From an uncultured Roseburia sp. (GTDB lineage: Bacteria > Bacillota > Clostridia > Lachnospirales > Lachnospiraceae): a stretch of 41,119 nucleotides of DNA. Below the pieces are notes generated by a model. The model made no database searches. It was not told the DNA's origin and saw only the letters and a program-made list of their open reading frames with translations. The stretch's first letter is position 1, and each line of letters opens with the position of its first letter. Positions 7,880 through 17,305 of the stretch are shown piece after piece. A program made the position numbers and the translations under genes. The DNA lies in contig CAAELX010000045.1 of assembly GCA_900756925.1 (NCBI GenBank), positions 1 to 41,119 of the forward strand. Reading direction: 5' to 3'.

Positions 7880-8914
7880 ATGAGTAAAAAATATGTAGAC
7901 TATATTGTAGAAGAGACAAAGAAGATTTTATCCATCGACAGCCCATCCGGCTACACAAAAGAAGTAGCGGATTATGTGATGGGAGAATACCGAAAGCTCG
8001 GCTATGAGCCGAAGCTTACCGTAAAAGGAGGTGTTCTCGTCGCACTTGGCGGAAAAGAGAAGGATAATGCCGTACTCTTAGAGGCACACATTGATACCTT
8101 AGGAGCCATGGTAGCAGAGATTAAGCCGAACGGCCGCCTGCGTGTGACTCCGGTCGGAGGCATGAATGCAAACAACGGCGAGGCGGAGAACTGCCGCATC
8201 ATCACCAGATTTTCCGGAAAATATGATGGAACCTTACAGCTTGTAAATGCGTCTGTCCATGTAAATAAAGATTACAGTGACACAAAACGTGGTTTCGATA
8301 CGACAGAAGTGGTGCTTGATGAAAAAGTAAAGTCCAAAGAGGATGTCGAGAAACTCGGCATTATGACAGGCGATTTCGTCTGCTTTGACCCAAGGACAAC
8401 CGTGACAGCATCCGGCTACATCAAGAGCCGTTTCCTAGATGACAAATTAAGTGTCGGAATTCTGCTTGGCTATGCAAAATATTTAAAAGAGGAAAATGTG
8501 ACACCGGAGCGCGCCATCTACCAGCATATCACAGTGTACGAGGAAGTCGGACACGGCGGTGCAGCATCTATCCCGGAGGGCGTGACAGAAGTAATCTCTG
8601 TGGATATGGGCTGTGTCGGTGACGGACTTGCTTGCGATGAAACACAGGTGTCCATCTGTGCGAAGGACAGCCATGGTCCTTACAACTATGACGTAGTGAG
8701 CGGTCTGATTCAGGCTGCAAAGGAGCATGACATTGATTTCGCGGTAGATGTGTATCCATATTATGGCTCCGATGCGGACGTGGCACTGACTGCAGGCTAC
8801 GATGTGCGCCACGGACTGATCGGTTCTGGTGTGTATGCATCCCACGGCTATGAGAGAAGCCACGTGGACGGTGTGAAAAATACGTTTGAACTTATCAAAG
8901 CATACTTAGGATAA
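7880..8914 (+). CDS. M42 family metallopeptidase (glutamyl aminopeptidase / deblocking aminopeptidase type)
   Basis: This is a cytosolic two-metal aminopeptidase of the TET type, which trims short peptides. Metal and catalytic residues are visible in LEAHIDTLG (His, Asp), SRFLDDKLSVG (Asp), EEVGHGGA (Glu pair), DMGCVGDG (Asp) and HGYERSH (His). At 344 residues it fits the family. The ATG at 7880 follows an AAGGA site and begins a normal N-terminus. An upstream in-frame ATG at 7784 would overlap pgeF by 53 nt and add a non-conserved tail. Some M42 proteins have been annotated as endoglucanase CelM, but peptidase activity is the better call. Its substrate cannot be told from sequence. Confidence 0.93.
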   Translation: MSKKYVDYIVEETKKILSIDSPSGYTKEVADYVMGEYRKLGYEPKLTVKGGVLVALGGKEKDNAVLLEAHIDTLGAMVAEIKPNGRLRVTPVGGMNANNGEAENCRIITRFSGKYDGTLQLVNASVHVNKDYSDTKRGFDTTEVVLDEKVKSKEDVEKLGIMTGDFVCFDPRTTVTASGYIKSRFLDDKLSVGILLGYAKYLKEENVTPERAIYQHITVYEEVGHGGAASIPEGVTEVISVDMGCVGDGLACDETQVSICAKDSHGPYNYDVVSGLIQAAKEHDIDFAVDVYPYYGSDADVALTAGYDVRHGLIGSGVYASHGYERSHVDGVKNTFELIKAYLG

Positions 8915-8955
8915 AGGGTTAAAAGAATTTTAAGAAAATCCCAAAAGTATCTTCC

Positions 8956-9019
8956 TTGAATTGCCAGATTTCCCATGCTATCATAGCTGTATGAAATGAA
9001 ATAGTACAGTTAGTACAGT
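8956..9019 (+). promoter_or_regulatory. Promoter and tandem operator of the GntR-ABC operon
   Basis: TTGAAT (8956-8961) and TATCAT (8979-8984) are 17 nt apart, with TGC before the -10. Downstream of the expected start lie two exact 9-bp tandem copies of TAGTACAGT (9002-9010 and 9011-9019), a likely binding site for the GntR regulator encoded next. In addition AATTGCCAGA (8959-8968) and TCTGGCAATT (9027-9036) are perfect inverted copies flanking the whole control region. Confidence 0.7.
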
Positions 9020-9035
9020 TGGGGGGTCTGGCAAT

Positions 9036-9410
9036 TTGATTCAGCTAAATTACAGGGACGCAAAGCCCATTTACGAACAAATTAAAGATGGCATGCGGAA
9101 GCTGGTCATTTCGAATGCGATTTTGGCGGATGAGAAGCTGCCGTCCGTGAGAGAGATGGCAGCGAAGCTCGCAATCAATCCGAATACGATCCAGAAGGCG
9201 TACCGGGAGTTAGAAGCGGAAGGATATCTGTACACCATAGCGGGAAAAGGAACTTTTGCGGCGAGGCAGGAAGGCATCCATGAGGTGCGCAATGAGGAGC
9301 TGTTAGAGGAATTCGACGAGATTGTAGAAGAACTGCTGTTTTTATCAGTGAACAAGGAAAATCTTACAAAACGGATTGAGCAGCTTGCAGAGGGAGGAGA
9401 GAAGAGATGA
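9036..9410 (+). CDS. GntR family transcriptional regulator, YtrA type
   Basis: This is a short GntR protein of 124 residues. The winged helix occupies about 8-75 (DAKPIYEQIKDG, LPSVREMAAKLAINPNTIQKAYRELEAEGYLYTIAGKGTFAA). A short helical tail of about 40 residues presumably dimerises, without the large ligand-binding domain of FadR or HutC types. That is the YtrA subfamily, whose members usually repress their own ABC transporter operon. The start is TTG at 9036, with a GGGGGG run nine bases upstream. An ATG is absent at this position, so expression is probably low. The stop overlaps the start of the ATPase gene (ATGA), indicating tight coupling. Confidence 0.92.
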   Translation: MIQLNYRDAKPIYEQIKDGMRKLVISNAILADEKLPSVREMAAKLAINPNTIQKAYRELEAEGYLYTIAGKGTFAARQEGIHEVRNEELLEEFDEIVEELLFLSVNKENLTKRIEQLAEGGEKR

Positions 9411-10306
9411 TTCAGGTTCATGAGTTGAGAAAGCAGTTTGACCATTTCAAAGCGTTAGACGGTGTCAACATGCATGTCGGGCGTGGGGAGATTTACGGAC
9501 TTGTGGGACCGAACGGCGCCGGAAAATCAACACTGTTACGGCATCTGACAGGTGTGTACCGCCCGGATGGTGGAGAAGTCGTAATCGACGGTGAGAATGT
9601 CTATGAAAATAAGAAGATCAAGGAGAAAATCGCCTATATCCCGGACGAGCTGTTTTATTTTATGCAGGCAGACACGATGGAAATGAAGCGGTTCTATGAA
9701 GGAATCTATCCGGAATTTGACAGCAAGCTGTTTTACCGGATGCAGGAATTCTTCCCGACGATTGATGTAAAACGGAATATCCGAAGACTATCAAAAGGCA
9801 TGCAGAAGCAGGTGGCGTTCTGGCTGGCGATCTGCTGCAAGCCGGAGCTGATGATCTTAGATGAGCCGGTGGATGGACTAGATCCGGTCATGAGAAGACA
9901 GGTATGGAGCATCCTAATGTCTGAGGTGGCAGAGAGGAAGATGACAGTCTTAGTATCCTCCCACAATTTAAGGGAGTTAGAAGATACCTGTGACCATGTG
10001 GGGATCATGCATCACGGAAAGATTATGATCGAGCGGTCCTTAAGTGATTTGCAGGGTAATATTTCCAAGATCCAGGTGGCATGTGAAAGCGGCGTGCCGA
10101 AGCTTCCGGACAGCTTTGAGGTGTTGCATATGGCGAACACAGGGCGTGTATACACGCTGATCGTAAAAGGTGATCCGAAGGAGGCGGAGCGGGCACTGGT
10201 CGCAGACAGACCTACACTTGTTGACGTACTTCCGTTGACGCTGGAAGAGATTTTTATTTATGAAATGGGAGGGGCAGATTATGAAGTCAAAGACATCCTG
10301 TTTTAA
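9407..10306 (+). CDS. ABC transporter ATP-binding protein, YtrB-like
   Basis: This is the nucleotide-binding subunit of an ABC-2 type exporter. Walker A is GPNGAGKST (34-42), followed by the ABC signature RLSKGMQKQ near 126-134 and Walker B LMILDEPVDGLD, then the H-loop in SSHNLRELEDTCD. The 299 residues include a C-terminal domain of about 80 residues after the ATPase core. It overlaps the regulator gene by 4 nt and the permease gene by 26 nt, so the three form one unit. Homologous GntR-ABC operons respond to cell-envelope stress or antimicrobial peptides. That role is inferred from family and context only. Confidence 0.95.
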   Translation: MIQVHELRKQFDHFKALDGVNMHVGRGEIYGLVGPNGAGKSTLLRHLTGVYRPDGGEVVIDGENVYENKKIKEKIAYIPDELFYFMQADTMEMKRFYEGIYPEFDSKLFYRMQEFFPTIDVKRNIRRLSKGMQKQVAFWLAICCKPELMILDEPVDGLDPVMRRQVWSILMSEVAERKMTVLVSSHNLRELEDTCDHVGIMHHGKIMIERSLSDLQGNISKIQVACESGVPKLPDSFEVLHMANTGRVYTLIVKGDPKEAERALVADRPTLVDVLPLTLEEIFIYEMGGADYEVKDILF

Positions 10307-12245
10307 TAAAACAATTTTTAAGAAAAATGTCACACGTTTCTGGCCGATCTGGCTGTTGTATATGGGATATCTGGTCTTTGCACTGCCGGTGAACTTGTGG
10401 TTAGATATGGCAAGTTATAACCGGTGGGATGTATATACACAGACGCAGAGACAGCTTATGGCGCTTTCAGATACACTGGGAGCAGTGCTGAATCCGCTGC
10501 CGACCTTTATTTTTGCCGGGGTTTCCATTATGGCGGTTTTTTCCTATCTGTATTCTGCGAGAAATGCGAATATGATCCATGCACTGCCGGTGGACAGGCT
10601 GGAACTGTTTGTGACAAATTTCTCATCGGCAGCGGCTTTTATGATCATTCCGCAGACGATCATGTTTATCATTACCGTATTTGTGTGTATCGCAGCAAGG
10701 GTGACTTATATTCAGTATATCCTATACTGGTATGGGGCGACGGTCGGAACCACTTTTTTTGCCCTCGCACAGGGCGCAGCAGTAGCGATGCTGACCGGGC
10801 ACATAGCGGCATTCCCATTTTATTATGTCGTTGCAAACTTTCTTTATGTGGGAGTGGTAAGTCTGGCAGGTACACTGGTCAACACACTTTGTTTTGGTGT
10901 GAGTGAAAGCTGGGAGCCAAAGCAATCCGGCATTCTCTCGCCAATGTATTATCTGAGGCAGTCAGTCGGTGTGGAGAAGATTACGGACAAAGATTATATG
11001 GTCACCAGCATTCAGTTAAAAGGAATGCAGACCGTCCTGATCTATGTAGGAATCGGCGTGGTACTGCTTGTCGTGGCTTACGAGATCTATAAGAGACGGC
11101 AGATCGAGACAGCAGGGGACCTGATCTGTATTTCCTTTATCAAACCGGTGTTCCGCTGGGGAATAGCGGTCGGACTTGGAATGGAGTTAGGTGTCGCCCT
11201 TACAGATACCATGCGTTACCGGATGCCGGGAAACCAGATGCCATTTGCACTTCTGATGGTCTGCGTGCTTCTGATGGAGATCCTCTGTTTCTTTGTGGCA
11301 CAGATGCTGCTGAAGAAGAGCTTTCGTGTCCTGCAGAAAAAACGTGTGGCAGAGTGTGCGGCGGTGCTTGGCATATCGGCAGCATTTTTGATTGCACTGG
11401 AGATGGATCTGTTCGGAATCGAAAGTTACATTCCGGCGCTTTCGGAGATTCAGTCTGTTTCCGTCAATATGGATTATCCAATCCAGTTTGAGGGAGAAGA
11501 CGTGCAGACGGCAATGCAGTTACAGCAGGAGATTCTGTCACAGAAAGACGAATTTCTTGCGAGCGATGAAGTGCACTATGTGGGCTTTACCTATAACCGG
11601 AAGGATGGAAGCAAAGTACGTCGGAGCTATCAGGTTCCGGTTTCTGCAGAATATATCGGGAAAGCGGATTCCACAGCCAGAAAGATTCTCGCACTTGAGG
11701 AAGAGCCGGACTGTATCAGGCAGTATTTATTTGGAAAAGATTACGAAAACAATGAATATTATGCTGGCAGTATCAGCTTTACCTTAAACGAAAGAGACGA
11801 AGACTATCATTTTACAAGGGAAGAACTCGAGGAGATCGTTGCGGCAGTCCGGGCAGATATTGATGACGGAGCGCTTGCAAAGTATCAGCTCATGTCGATG
11901 TGGGATTACGAGGATACGGAGGACGAAACGGATCCTGAGAATGAAAAGTATTGCAACAATCTGTTCATTTCCTATTACAATCCGGACGGGGTCAAAGAGA
12001 TTGGCATAGACTATTACACTGAGAATGTGAATACGTCTGGAGGTTTCTTCGGAGGCAGTTATACAAGTCGGATGGTGGAAAATGGGCAGGAATATTATCC
12101 TTATGAAAAAAATGGGACAGCTTGCGTTGTATTTGGCAGTGACTGTACGCATCTGATTGAGACATTAAACCGGCTTGGCATTACGACTGAGAACCGCAGG
12201 TTGATGACAGAAGAGGAATATAATGAGCAATACACGGAACAGTGA
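10281..12245 (+). CDS. ABC-2 type permease with large extracytoplasmic C-terminal region (DUF6449-like)
   Basis: This is the membrane partner of the preceding ATPase. The ATG at 10281 lies seven bases after GGGAGGGG, inside the end of the ATPase gene. An in-frame ATG at 10260 is less well placed. Of 654 residues, about 20-400 hold some nine hydrophobic segments starting with FWPIWLLYMGYLVFALPVNLW. Residues from about 410 onward are soluble, acidic and Tyr-rich, and follow the last helix, so they probably lie outside the cell. The FWP-type N-terminus is typical of clostridial permeases encoded with YtrA-type regulators. I recall the tail as similar to DUF6449, but that assignment needs a profile search. 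Substrate unknown. Confidence 0.85.
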   Translation: MKSKTSCFNKTIFKKNVTRFWPIWLLYMGYLVFALPVNLWLDMASYNRWDVYTQTQRQLMALSDTLGAVLNPLPTFIFAGVSIMAVFSYLYSARNANMIHALPVDRLELFVTNFSSAAAFMIIPQTIMFIITVFVCIAARVTYIQYILYWYGATVGTTFFALAQGAAVAMLTGHIAAFPFYYVVANFLYVGVVSLAGTLVNTLCFGVSESWEPKQSGILSPMYYLRQSVGVEKITDKDYMVTSIQLKGMQTVLIYVGIGVVLLVVAYEIYKRRQIETAGDLICISFIKPVFRWGIAVGLGMELGVALTDTMRYRMPGNQMPFALLMVCVLLMEILCFFVAQMLLKKSFRVLQKKRVAECAAVLGISAAFLIALEMDLFGIESYIPALSEIQSVSVNMDYPIQFEGEDVQTAMQLQQEILSQKDEFLASDEVHYVGFTYNRKDGSKVRRSYQVPVSAEYIGKADSTARKILALEEEPDCIRQYLFGKDYENNEYYAGSISFTLNERDEDYHFTREELEEIVAAVRADIDDGALAKYQLMSMWDYEDTEDETDPENEKYCNNLFISYYNPDGVKEIGIDYYTENVNTSGGFFGGSYTSRMVENGQEYYPYEKNGTACVVFGSDCTHLIETLNRLGITTENRRLMTEEEYNEQYTEQ

Positions 12246-12282
12246 AGATGGCTGTTTATCGGAACTGATATACAGGAAAGAA

Positions 12283-12316
12283 GATGGAATAAAAAGATTG
12301 TTATTCCATCTTTTTT
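12283..12316 (+). terminator. Rho-independent terminator of the GntR-ABC operon
   Basis: GATGGAATAA (12283-12292) pairs perfectly with TTATTCCATC (12301-12310) around an 8-nt loop and is followed by six T. Confidence 0.95.
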
Positions 12317-12364
12317 ATTGTAAACTGATACTGTTATGGAATAGAACGGAAAGGTATAAGATTT

Positions 12365-13723
12365 ATGAATAAAAATAAAAACCAGCATATCATCAGCAAA
12401 GTGGAACCGGGAAGTATTGCCGATGAGCTGGAATTAGAACCGGGAGATATCCTCTTAAGCATCAACGGCAAAGAGATTGAGGATGTTTTCGACTATCACT
12501 ATCTCATTCACGATGAGTACCTGACAGCTGTGTTTTTGAAGGCAGATGGGGAAGAGTGGGAGCTTGAGATCGAGAAGGATTATGATGATGACCTCGGCAT
12601 TGAATTTGAAAATGGACTGATGGATGATTACAAATCGTGCCACAATAAGTGTATCTTCTGCTTTATCGACCAGATGCCAAAGGGGATGCGTGATACGCTG
12701 TATTTCAAAGATGATGATTCGAGACTTTCTTTTTTACAGGGTAATTATGTGACGCTGACGAACATGAAGGACAAGGATCTTGACCGGATTATCCGTTATA
12801 AGCTTGCCCCGATCAATATTTCGGTGCAGACAACGAACCCAGAACTTCGCTGTATGATGCTGCACAACCGTTTTGCAGGGGATGCACTTAAGAAGATCGA
12901 CAGGCTGTACGAGGGCGGTATCGAGATGAATGGACAGATCGTACTGTGCCGGGGGATTAACGATGGGGAGGAATTAGAGCGTTCCATCCGTGACCTGACA
13001 AAGTATCTTCCTTATATGGAGAGTGTTTCTGTCGTTCCGGTCGGACTGTCGAAGTACCGGGATGGATTATTCCCGTTAGAGCCTTTCACGAAGGAGGATG
13101 CGCGGGCAGTGCTCACAACCATCCATAAGTGGCAGGAGATCTGTATGAAGAACCATGGGACGCATTTCATCCATGCGAGTGATGAGTGGTACCTGCTCGC
13201 AGAGTGGCCGCTCCCGGAGGCGGACAACTATGACGGATATATCCAGCTCGAGAACGGAGTCGGTATGATCAGGCTTTTGATGGACGAGTTTGAGGAAGCG
13301 ATGAGGCAGCTCGCGGAGGAAGAGGCAGGCGAGGAGACCGATGAGGCACTGCTTCCGGACAGAACGAGGGTACACCGGCTTTCACTTGCAACGGGGCTTC
13401 TGGCAGCACCGTTCTTAATGCAGCTTTCCGAAAAATGCCACGAAGCATATCCGAACTATGAGATTACGGTATACCCGATCGTCAATGAGTTTTTCGGGGA
13501 GCGCATCACAGTCTCCGGTCTTATCACCGGGCAGGACTTAGAGAAGCAGTTAAAGGGCAGGGATTTAGGAGAGAAGCTCTTACTTCCGTGCAATATGTTA
13601 AGGAGTGGAGAAGAAGTCTTTTTAGATGACATGACTTTAACGGAACTGAAAGAATCTTTACAAGTGCCGATAGATATTGTAAAATCAAGCGGTCAGGATT
13701 TGCTTGACGCGATGTTGTTTTAG
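12365..13723 (+). CDS. DUF512 radical SAM protein with N-terminal PDZ-like domain
   Basis: This conserved clostridial and cyanobacterial protein has no known reaction. Residues 8-70 form a PDZ-like domain (ISKVEPGSIADELELEPGDILLSINGK). The radical SAM cluster motif C-x3-C-x2-C is present as Cys92, Cys96 and Cys99 in SCHNKCIFCF. The rest matches DUF512, including NISVQTTNPELRCMMLHN, NGQIVLCRGIND, SVSVVPVGLSKYR and the C-terminal FFGERITVSGLITGQD. The 452 residues are full length. AAAGG precedes the ATG. It opens a run with der, plsY and gpsA, an order conserved in many clostridia, which hints at a role tied to translation or membrane growth. That is inference only. Confidence 0.92.
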   Translation: MNKNKNQHIISKVEPGSIADELELEPGDILLSINGKEIEDVFDYHYLIHDEYLTAVFLKADGEEWELEIEKDYDDDLGIEFENGLMDDYKSCHNKCIFCFIDQMPKGMRDTLYFKDDDSRLSFLQGNYVTLTNMKDKDLDRIIRYKLAPINISVQTTNPELRCMMLHNRFAGDALKKIDRLYEGGIEMNGQIVLCRGINDGEELERSIRDLTKYLPYMESVSVVPVGLSKYRDGLFPLEPFTKEDARAVLTTIHKWQEICMKNHGTHFIHASDEWYLLAEWPLPEADNYDGYIQLENGVGMIRLLMDEFEEAMRQLAEEEAGEETDEALLPDRTRVHRLSLATGLLAAPFLMQLSEKCHEAYPNYEITVYPIVNEFFGERITVSGLITGQDLEKQLKGRDLGEKLLLPCNMLRSGEEVFLDDMTLTELKESLQVPIDIVKSSGQDLLDAMLF

Positions 13724-13753
13724 ATAATAGATAAGAAGAAAAGGAGTAAATAG

Positions 13754-15082
13754 ATGAGTAAACCAGTAGTAGCCATTGTAGGACGTCCAAATGTCGGAAA
13801 GTCTACACTGTTTAACGTACTTGCAGGAGAGCGTATCTCGATTGTAAAGGACACACCGGGCGTGACCAGGGACAGAATTTATGCAGAAGTGTCCTGGCTC
13901 GACCACAATTTCACGATGATTGACACCGGCGGTATTGAGCCGGACAGCAAGGATATTATTCTTTCCCAGATGAGGGAACAGGCGGAGATCGCGATCGCAA
14001 CTGCAGATGTGATTATTTTCCTGACAGATGTCAGACAGGGACTTCAGGATTCCGATGCGAAGGTAGCAGATATGCTGCGCCGTTCCGGAAAGCCGGTGGT
14101 ACTTGTTGTAAATAAAGTGGACAGCTTCGAAAAATATATGGCGGATGTCTATGAATTTTATAACTTGGGAATCGGCGATCCGTTCCCGGTATCTGCAGCA
14201 TCCATGTTAGGGCTTGGGGATATGTTAGATGAAGTGGTGAAGCATTTCCCGGAGTACAGCAAGGAGGAAGCCGAGGATGAGAGACCAAAGATCGCAATCA
14301 TTGGAAAACCGAATGTTGGAAAATCATCCTTAATCAACAAGCTTGCACAGGAAGACCGTGTGATCGTATCGGATATCGCCGGTACGACGCGTGATGCGAT
14401 CGACACTGATATTAAGTATAATGGCAAAGAATATGTGTTCATCGATACAGCAGGACTCAGACGTAAGAATAAGATTAAGGAAGAGATCGAGCGCTATAGT
14501 ATTATCCGTGCAGTGACGGCGGTGGAGCGTGCCGATGTCTGTATCATTGTGATTGACGCGACAGAGGGTGTGACCGAGCAGGATGCCAAGATTGCGGGAA
14601 TCGCGCATGACAGAGGCAAGGGAATCATTATCGCAGTGAACAAATGGGATGCAATCGAGAAGGATGACAAGACCATTTACCGTCATACCGAGAAGATCCG
14701 CGATATTTTAAGCTTTATGCCGTATGCGGAAATTATTTTTATCTCTGCAAAATCCGGACAGCGTCTGAATAAGATTTTTGAGACGATCGATGTTGTCATT
14801 GAAAATAACAGCATGCGTGTGGCAACCGGTGTTTTGAATGAGATCGTGACGGAAGCCGTTGCCATGCAGCAGCCACCTTCTGATAAGGGTAAGAGATTAA
14901 GAATCTACTATACCACCCAGGTATCGGTAAAACCACCTACATTCGTCATCTTTGTAAATGACAAGGAGCTGATGCATTTCTCCTACACACGTTATCTGGA
15001 GAACCGGATCCGTGAGACGTTCGGATTCAAGGGAACGGCTCTGCGGTTTATTATCAGAGAGAGGAAGGAAAATGAGAAATGA
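13754..15082 (+). CDS. der: Ribosome biogenesis GTPase Der (EngA)
   Basis: Der is an essential double GTPase for 50S subunit assembly. The two tandem G domains are plain: GRPNVGKST (10-18) with DTGG, and GKPNVGKSS (184-192) with DTAG and NKWD. A C-terminal KH-like domain follows from about 355 ([28 protein letters not shown]). The 442 residues are normal. AAAAGGAG precedes the ATG, 30 nt after the DUF512 stop. Its stop codon overlaps the plsY start (ATGA), so translation is coupled. The window therefore holds two ribosome-assembly GTPases, Der and RbgA. Confidence 0.98.
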   Translation: MSKPVVAIVGRPNVGKSTLFNVLAGERISIVKDTPGVTRDRIYAEVSWLDHNFTMIDTGGIEPDSKDIILSQMREQAEIAIATADVIIFLTDVRQGLQDSDAKVADMLRRSGKPVVLVVNKVDSFEKYMADVYEFYNLGIGDPFPVSAASMLGLGDMLDEVVKHFPEYSKEEAEDERPKIAIIGKPNVGKSSLINKLAQEDRVIVSDIAGTTRDAIDTDIKYNGKEYVFIDTAGLRRKNKIKEEIERYSIIRAVTAVERADVCIIVIDATEGVTEQDAKIAGIAHDRGKGIIIAVNKWDAIEKDDKTIYRHTEKIRDILSFMPYAEIIFISAKSGQRLNKIFETIDVVIENNSMRVATGVLNEIVTEAVAMQQPPSDKGKRLRIYYTTQVSVKPPTFVIFVNDKELMHFSYTRYLENRIRETFGFKGTALRFIIRERKENEK

Positions 15083-15723
15083 TCGCAGCAAGGATCATCG
15101 CAGTAGCGGTCGGCTATGTGTGCGGACTGTTTGAGACCGGCTATCTGATTGGAAAAAAGAAAGGCGTAGATATCCGCACGAAAGGAAGCGGCAATTCCGG
15201 AGCCACGAACACCCTCCGGACATTCGGATGGAAGGCGGGACTTATCACATGCCTTGGGGATGTACTTAAGACAGTTGCGGCAGTACTGATCATTAAGGCT
15301 GTTTTCGGAAAGACATATCCGAATGAGATACTTCTGTTGGAGCTTTACGCCGGATTTGGCGCAGTGCTTGGACACAATTTTCCGTTTTACCTGAAGTTCA
15401 AGGGAGGAAAAGGGGTTGCCTGTACCGGAGGCATGGTACTCGCCGTATTTCCGATCGTGGCACCGGTCAGCATTGGACTTTTTATTGCAACGACTGCAGT
15501 GACGAAGTATGTATCGCTTGGATCTATTCTTGGACTGATCAGTGTGTTCGTCCAGGTGGTGCTTTACGGTCAGCTTGGCATCATTGCAGTTCCGGCAGCC
15601 GTGTGCACAGAGTTTTACATACTGACTGCATGTTTTACCGTGCTAGGTATCTGGCAGCACCGCGCAAATATCGGGCGCCTTATGAATGGTACGGAGAATA
15701 AGTTCGGATCAAAAAAGAAATAA
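15079..15723 (+). CDS. plsY: Glycerol-3-phosphate acyltransferase PlsY
   Basis: This integral membrane enzyme transfers an acyl group from acyl-phosphate to glycerol-3-phosphate, the first acylation in phospholipid synthesis. The conserved motifs are [17 protein letters not shown] near 34-50, the [17 protein letters not shown] block near 95-113 and the final [20 protein letters not shown]. Five or so hydrophobic segments and 214 residues suit the family. It overlaps der by 4 nt and is followed directly by gpsA, which supplies its substrate. This pairing is strong evidence for the function. Confidence 0.97.
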   Translation: MIAARIIAVAVGYVCGLFETGYLIGKKKGVDIRTKGSGNSGATNTLRTFGWKAGLITCLGDVLKTVAAVLIIKAVFGKTYPNEILLLELYAGFGAVLGHNFPFYLKFKGGKGVACTGGMVLAVFPIVAPVSIGLFIATTAVTKYVSLGSILGLISVFVQVVLYGQLGIIAVPAAVCTEFYILTACFTVLGIWQHRANIGRLMNGTENKFGSKKK

Positions 15724-15744
15724 ATGGGAAACGAGGAAAGAAAA

Positions 15745-16758
15745 ATGGCAAATGTTGCAGTGATCGGAGCAGGAAGCTGGGGAATCGCCCTGTCAAAGGT
15801 ATTGCATTCCAATGGAAATCAGGTGACGGTGTGGTCCATCGTGGAGGATGAGATCGCAATGCTCCGGGAAAAGCATGAACATTTACAGAAGCTTCCGGGT
15901 GTGAAGCTTCCGGAGGATATGACATTTACAACGGATCTCAAAGCCGCAGTGGAGAGCGGGGAATACCTGATTTTAGCAGTTCCTTCTGTTTTCACCAGAA
16001 ACACCGCAAAGAGCATGGCACCTTTCGTGAAGAATGGCCAGGTGATCGTGTGTGTGGCGAAGGGGATTGAGGAAACCACGTTAATGACACTGTCCGATAT
16101 CGTGGAGCAGGAGATCCCACAGGCAGAGGTTGCCGTGATGTGCGGACCGAGCCATGCGGAGGAAGTGGGAATCGGACTTCCAACAACTGTAGTAGCCGGT
16201 GCGAAGAAACGGAAAGTGGCAGAGAGTATCCAGGATATTTTCATGAACAGTGTTTTCCGTGTGTATACAAGCCCGGATGTGCTTGGCATGGAATTAGGCG
16301 GTTCCTTAAAGAATGTCATTGCTTTGGCAGCCGGAATGGCAGATGGTCTCGGATACGGGGACAATACGAAGGCAGCGCTTATCACACGTGGGATGTTTGA
16401 GATGTCGAAGCTTGCCACGACCATGGGGGCCAAGGCAGAGACGTTGAACGGTCTCACCGGGATCGGAGATCTGATCGTAACCTGTGAGAGCAGGCACAGC
16501 CGTAACCGCAAGGCGGGTATGCTGATTGGACAGGGCTATACAATGCAGCAGGCAATGGATGAGGTAAAGATGGTTGTGGAAGGTGTGTACTCCGCGAAAG
16601 CAGCGATCGCGCTTGCAAAGAAGTATGACGTTGAAATGCCGATCATCGAGGAAGTGAACCGTGTCCTTTTCGAGGATAAGCCGGCAAAAGAAGCGGTAAA
16701 TGAGCTGATGTTACGGGATAAAAAGATGGAACACAGCAACCTCGGCTGGGAAGAATAG
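15745..16758 (+). CDS. gpsA: Glycerol-3-phosphate dehydrogenase [NAD(P)+]
   Basis: This enzyme reduces dihydroxyacetone phosphate to sn-glycerol-3-phosphate for lipid synthesis. The N-terminal Rossmann motif is VAVIGAGSWGIALSKVL. The substrate-binding and catalytic part includes CGPSHAEEV, the lysine in GGSLKNVIALAAGMADGLGYGDNTKAALITRG, and LTGIGDLIVTCESRHSRNRKAG. The ATG at 15745 has AGGAAAG upstream and gives 337 residues, the usual length. A second in-frame ATG at 15724, directly after the plsY stop, would add seven non-conserved residues. It lies in the der-plsY-gpsA run. Confidence 0.97.
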   Translation: MANVAVIGAGSWGIALSKVLHSNGNQVTVWSIVEDEIAMLREKHEHLQKLPGVKLPEDMTFTTDLKAAVESGEYLILAVPSVFTRNTAKSMAPFVKNGQVIVCVAKGIEETTLMTLSDIVEQEIPQAEVAVMCGPSHAEEVGIGLPTTVVAGAKKRKVAESIQDIFMNSVFRVYTSPDVLGMELGGSLKNVIALAAGMADGLGYGDNTKAALITRGMFEMSKLATTMGAKAETLNGLTGIGDLIVTCESRHSRNRKAGMLIGQGYTMQQAMDEVKMVVEGVYSAKAAIALAKKYDVEMPIIEEVNRVLFEDKPAKEAVNELMLRDKKMEHSNLGWEE

Positions 16759-16807
16759 AAAAACAGACGGCAGGATGTGAGAAATGCTGCAGGAATGGAG
16801 AGAAAAG

Positions 16808-17245
16808 ATGAAGATCCGTGTGAAAAAATTAGATGAGCATGCTGTACTTCCGACAAGAGGCAGTGTGGATGCAGCAGGTTATGACCTTTATGTAAAGACG
16901 ACGGAGGACACTGTGATTCCGCCACATGAGACAGTCATGATTGGAACCGGCCTTGCCATGGAGATCCCACAGGGATACTTTGGCGCAATCTTTGCGCGGA
17001 GCGGTCTTGCATGCAAGAGCGGGCTGCGCCCGGCAAATTGTGTCGGCGTGGTGGATTCCGATTACCGCGGCGAATTTATCATCGCTGTGCACAATGATAC
17101 CGATGCAGAGCGCGTAGTAGCGGGCGGGGAGCGTGTGGCACAGATGGTTGTCATGCCATATCTGTCTGTGGAGTTCGATGAAGTGGAAGAGTTAGATGAG
17201 ACCGAGCGCGGCGAGGGCGGTTTTGGTTCTACGGGAAGATTGTGA
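16808..17245 (+). CDS. dut: dUTP diphosphatase
   Basis: dUTPase hydrolyses dUTP to dUMP, which keeps uracil out of DNA and feeds thymidylate synthesis. All five trimeric dUTPase motifs are present: AGYDLYV, ARSGLACKSGL, GVVDSDYRGEF, AERVAQMVV and the C-terminal RGEGGFGSTG arm. The ATG at 16808 follows GGAGAG and gives 145 residues. An ATG at 16784 would add eight residues without a ribosome site. It is the last gene before the long-stem terminator at 17306-17387. Confidence 0.96.
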   Translation: MKIRVKKLDEHAVLPTRGSVDAAGYDLYVKTTEDTVIPPHETVMIGTGLAMEIPQGYFGAIFARSGLACKSGLRPANCVGVVDSDYRGEFIIAVHNDTDAERVVAGGERVAQMVVMPYLSVEFDEVEELDETERGEGGFGSTGRL

Positions 17246-17305
17246 TTCGTCAGACTGACGGAAAAGAAAGAGGATTTTGGACAACTTGCCCAAGCCTGTT
17301 AGAAA

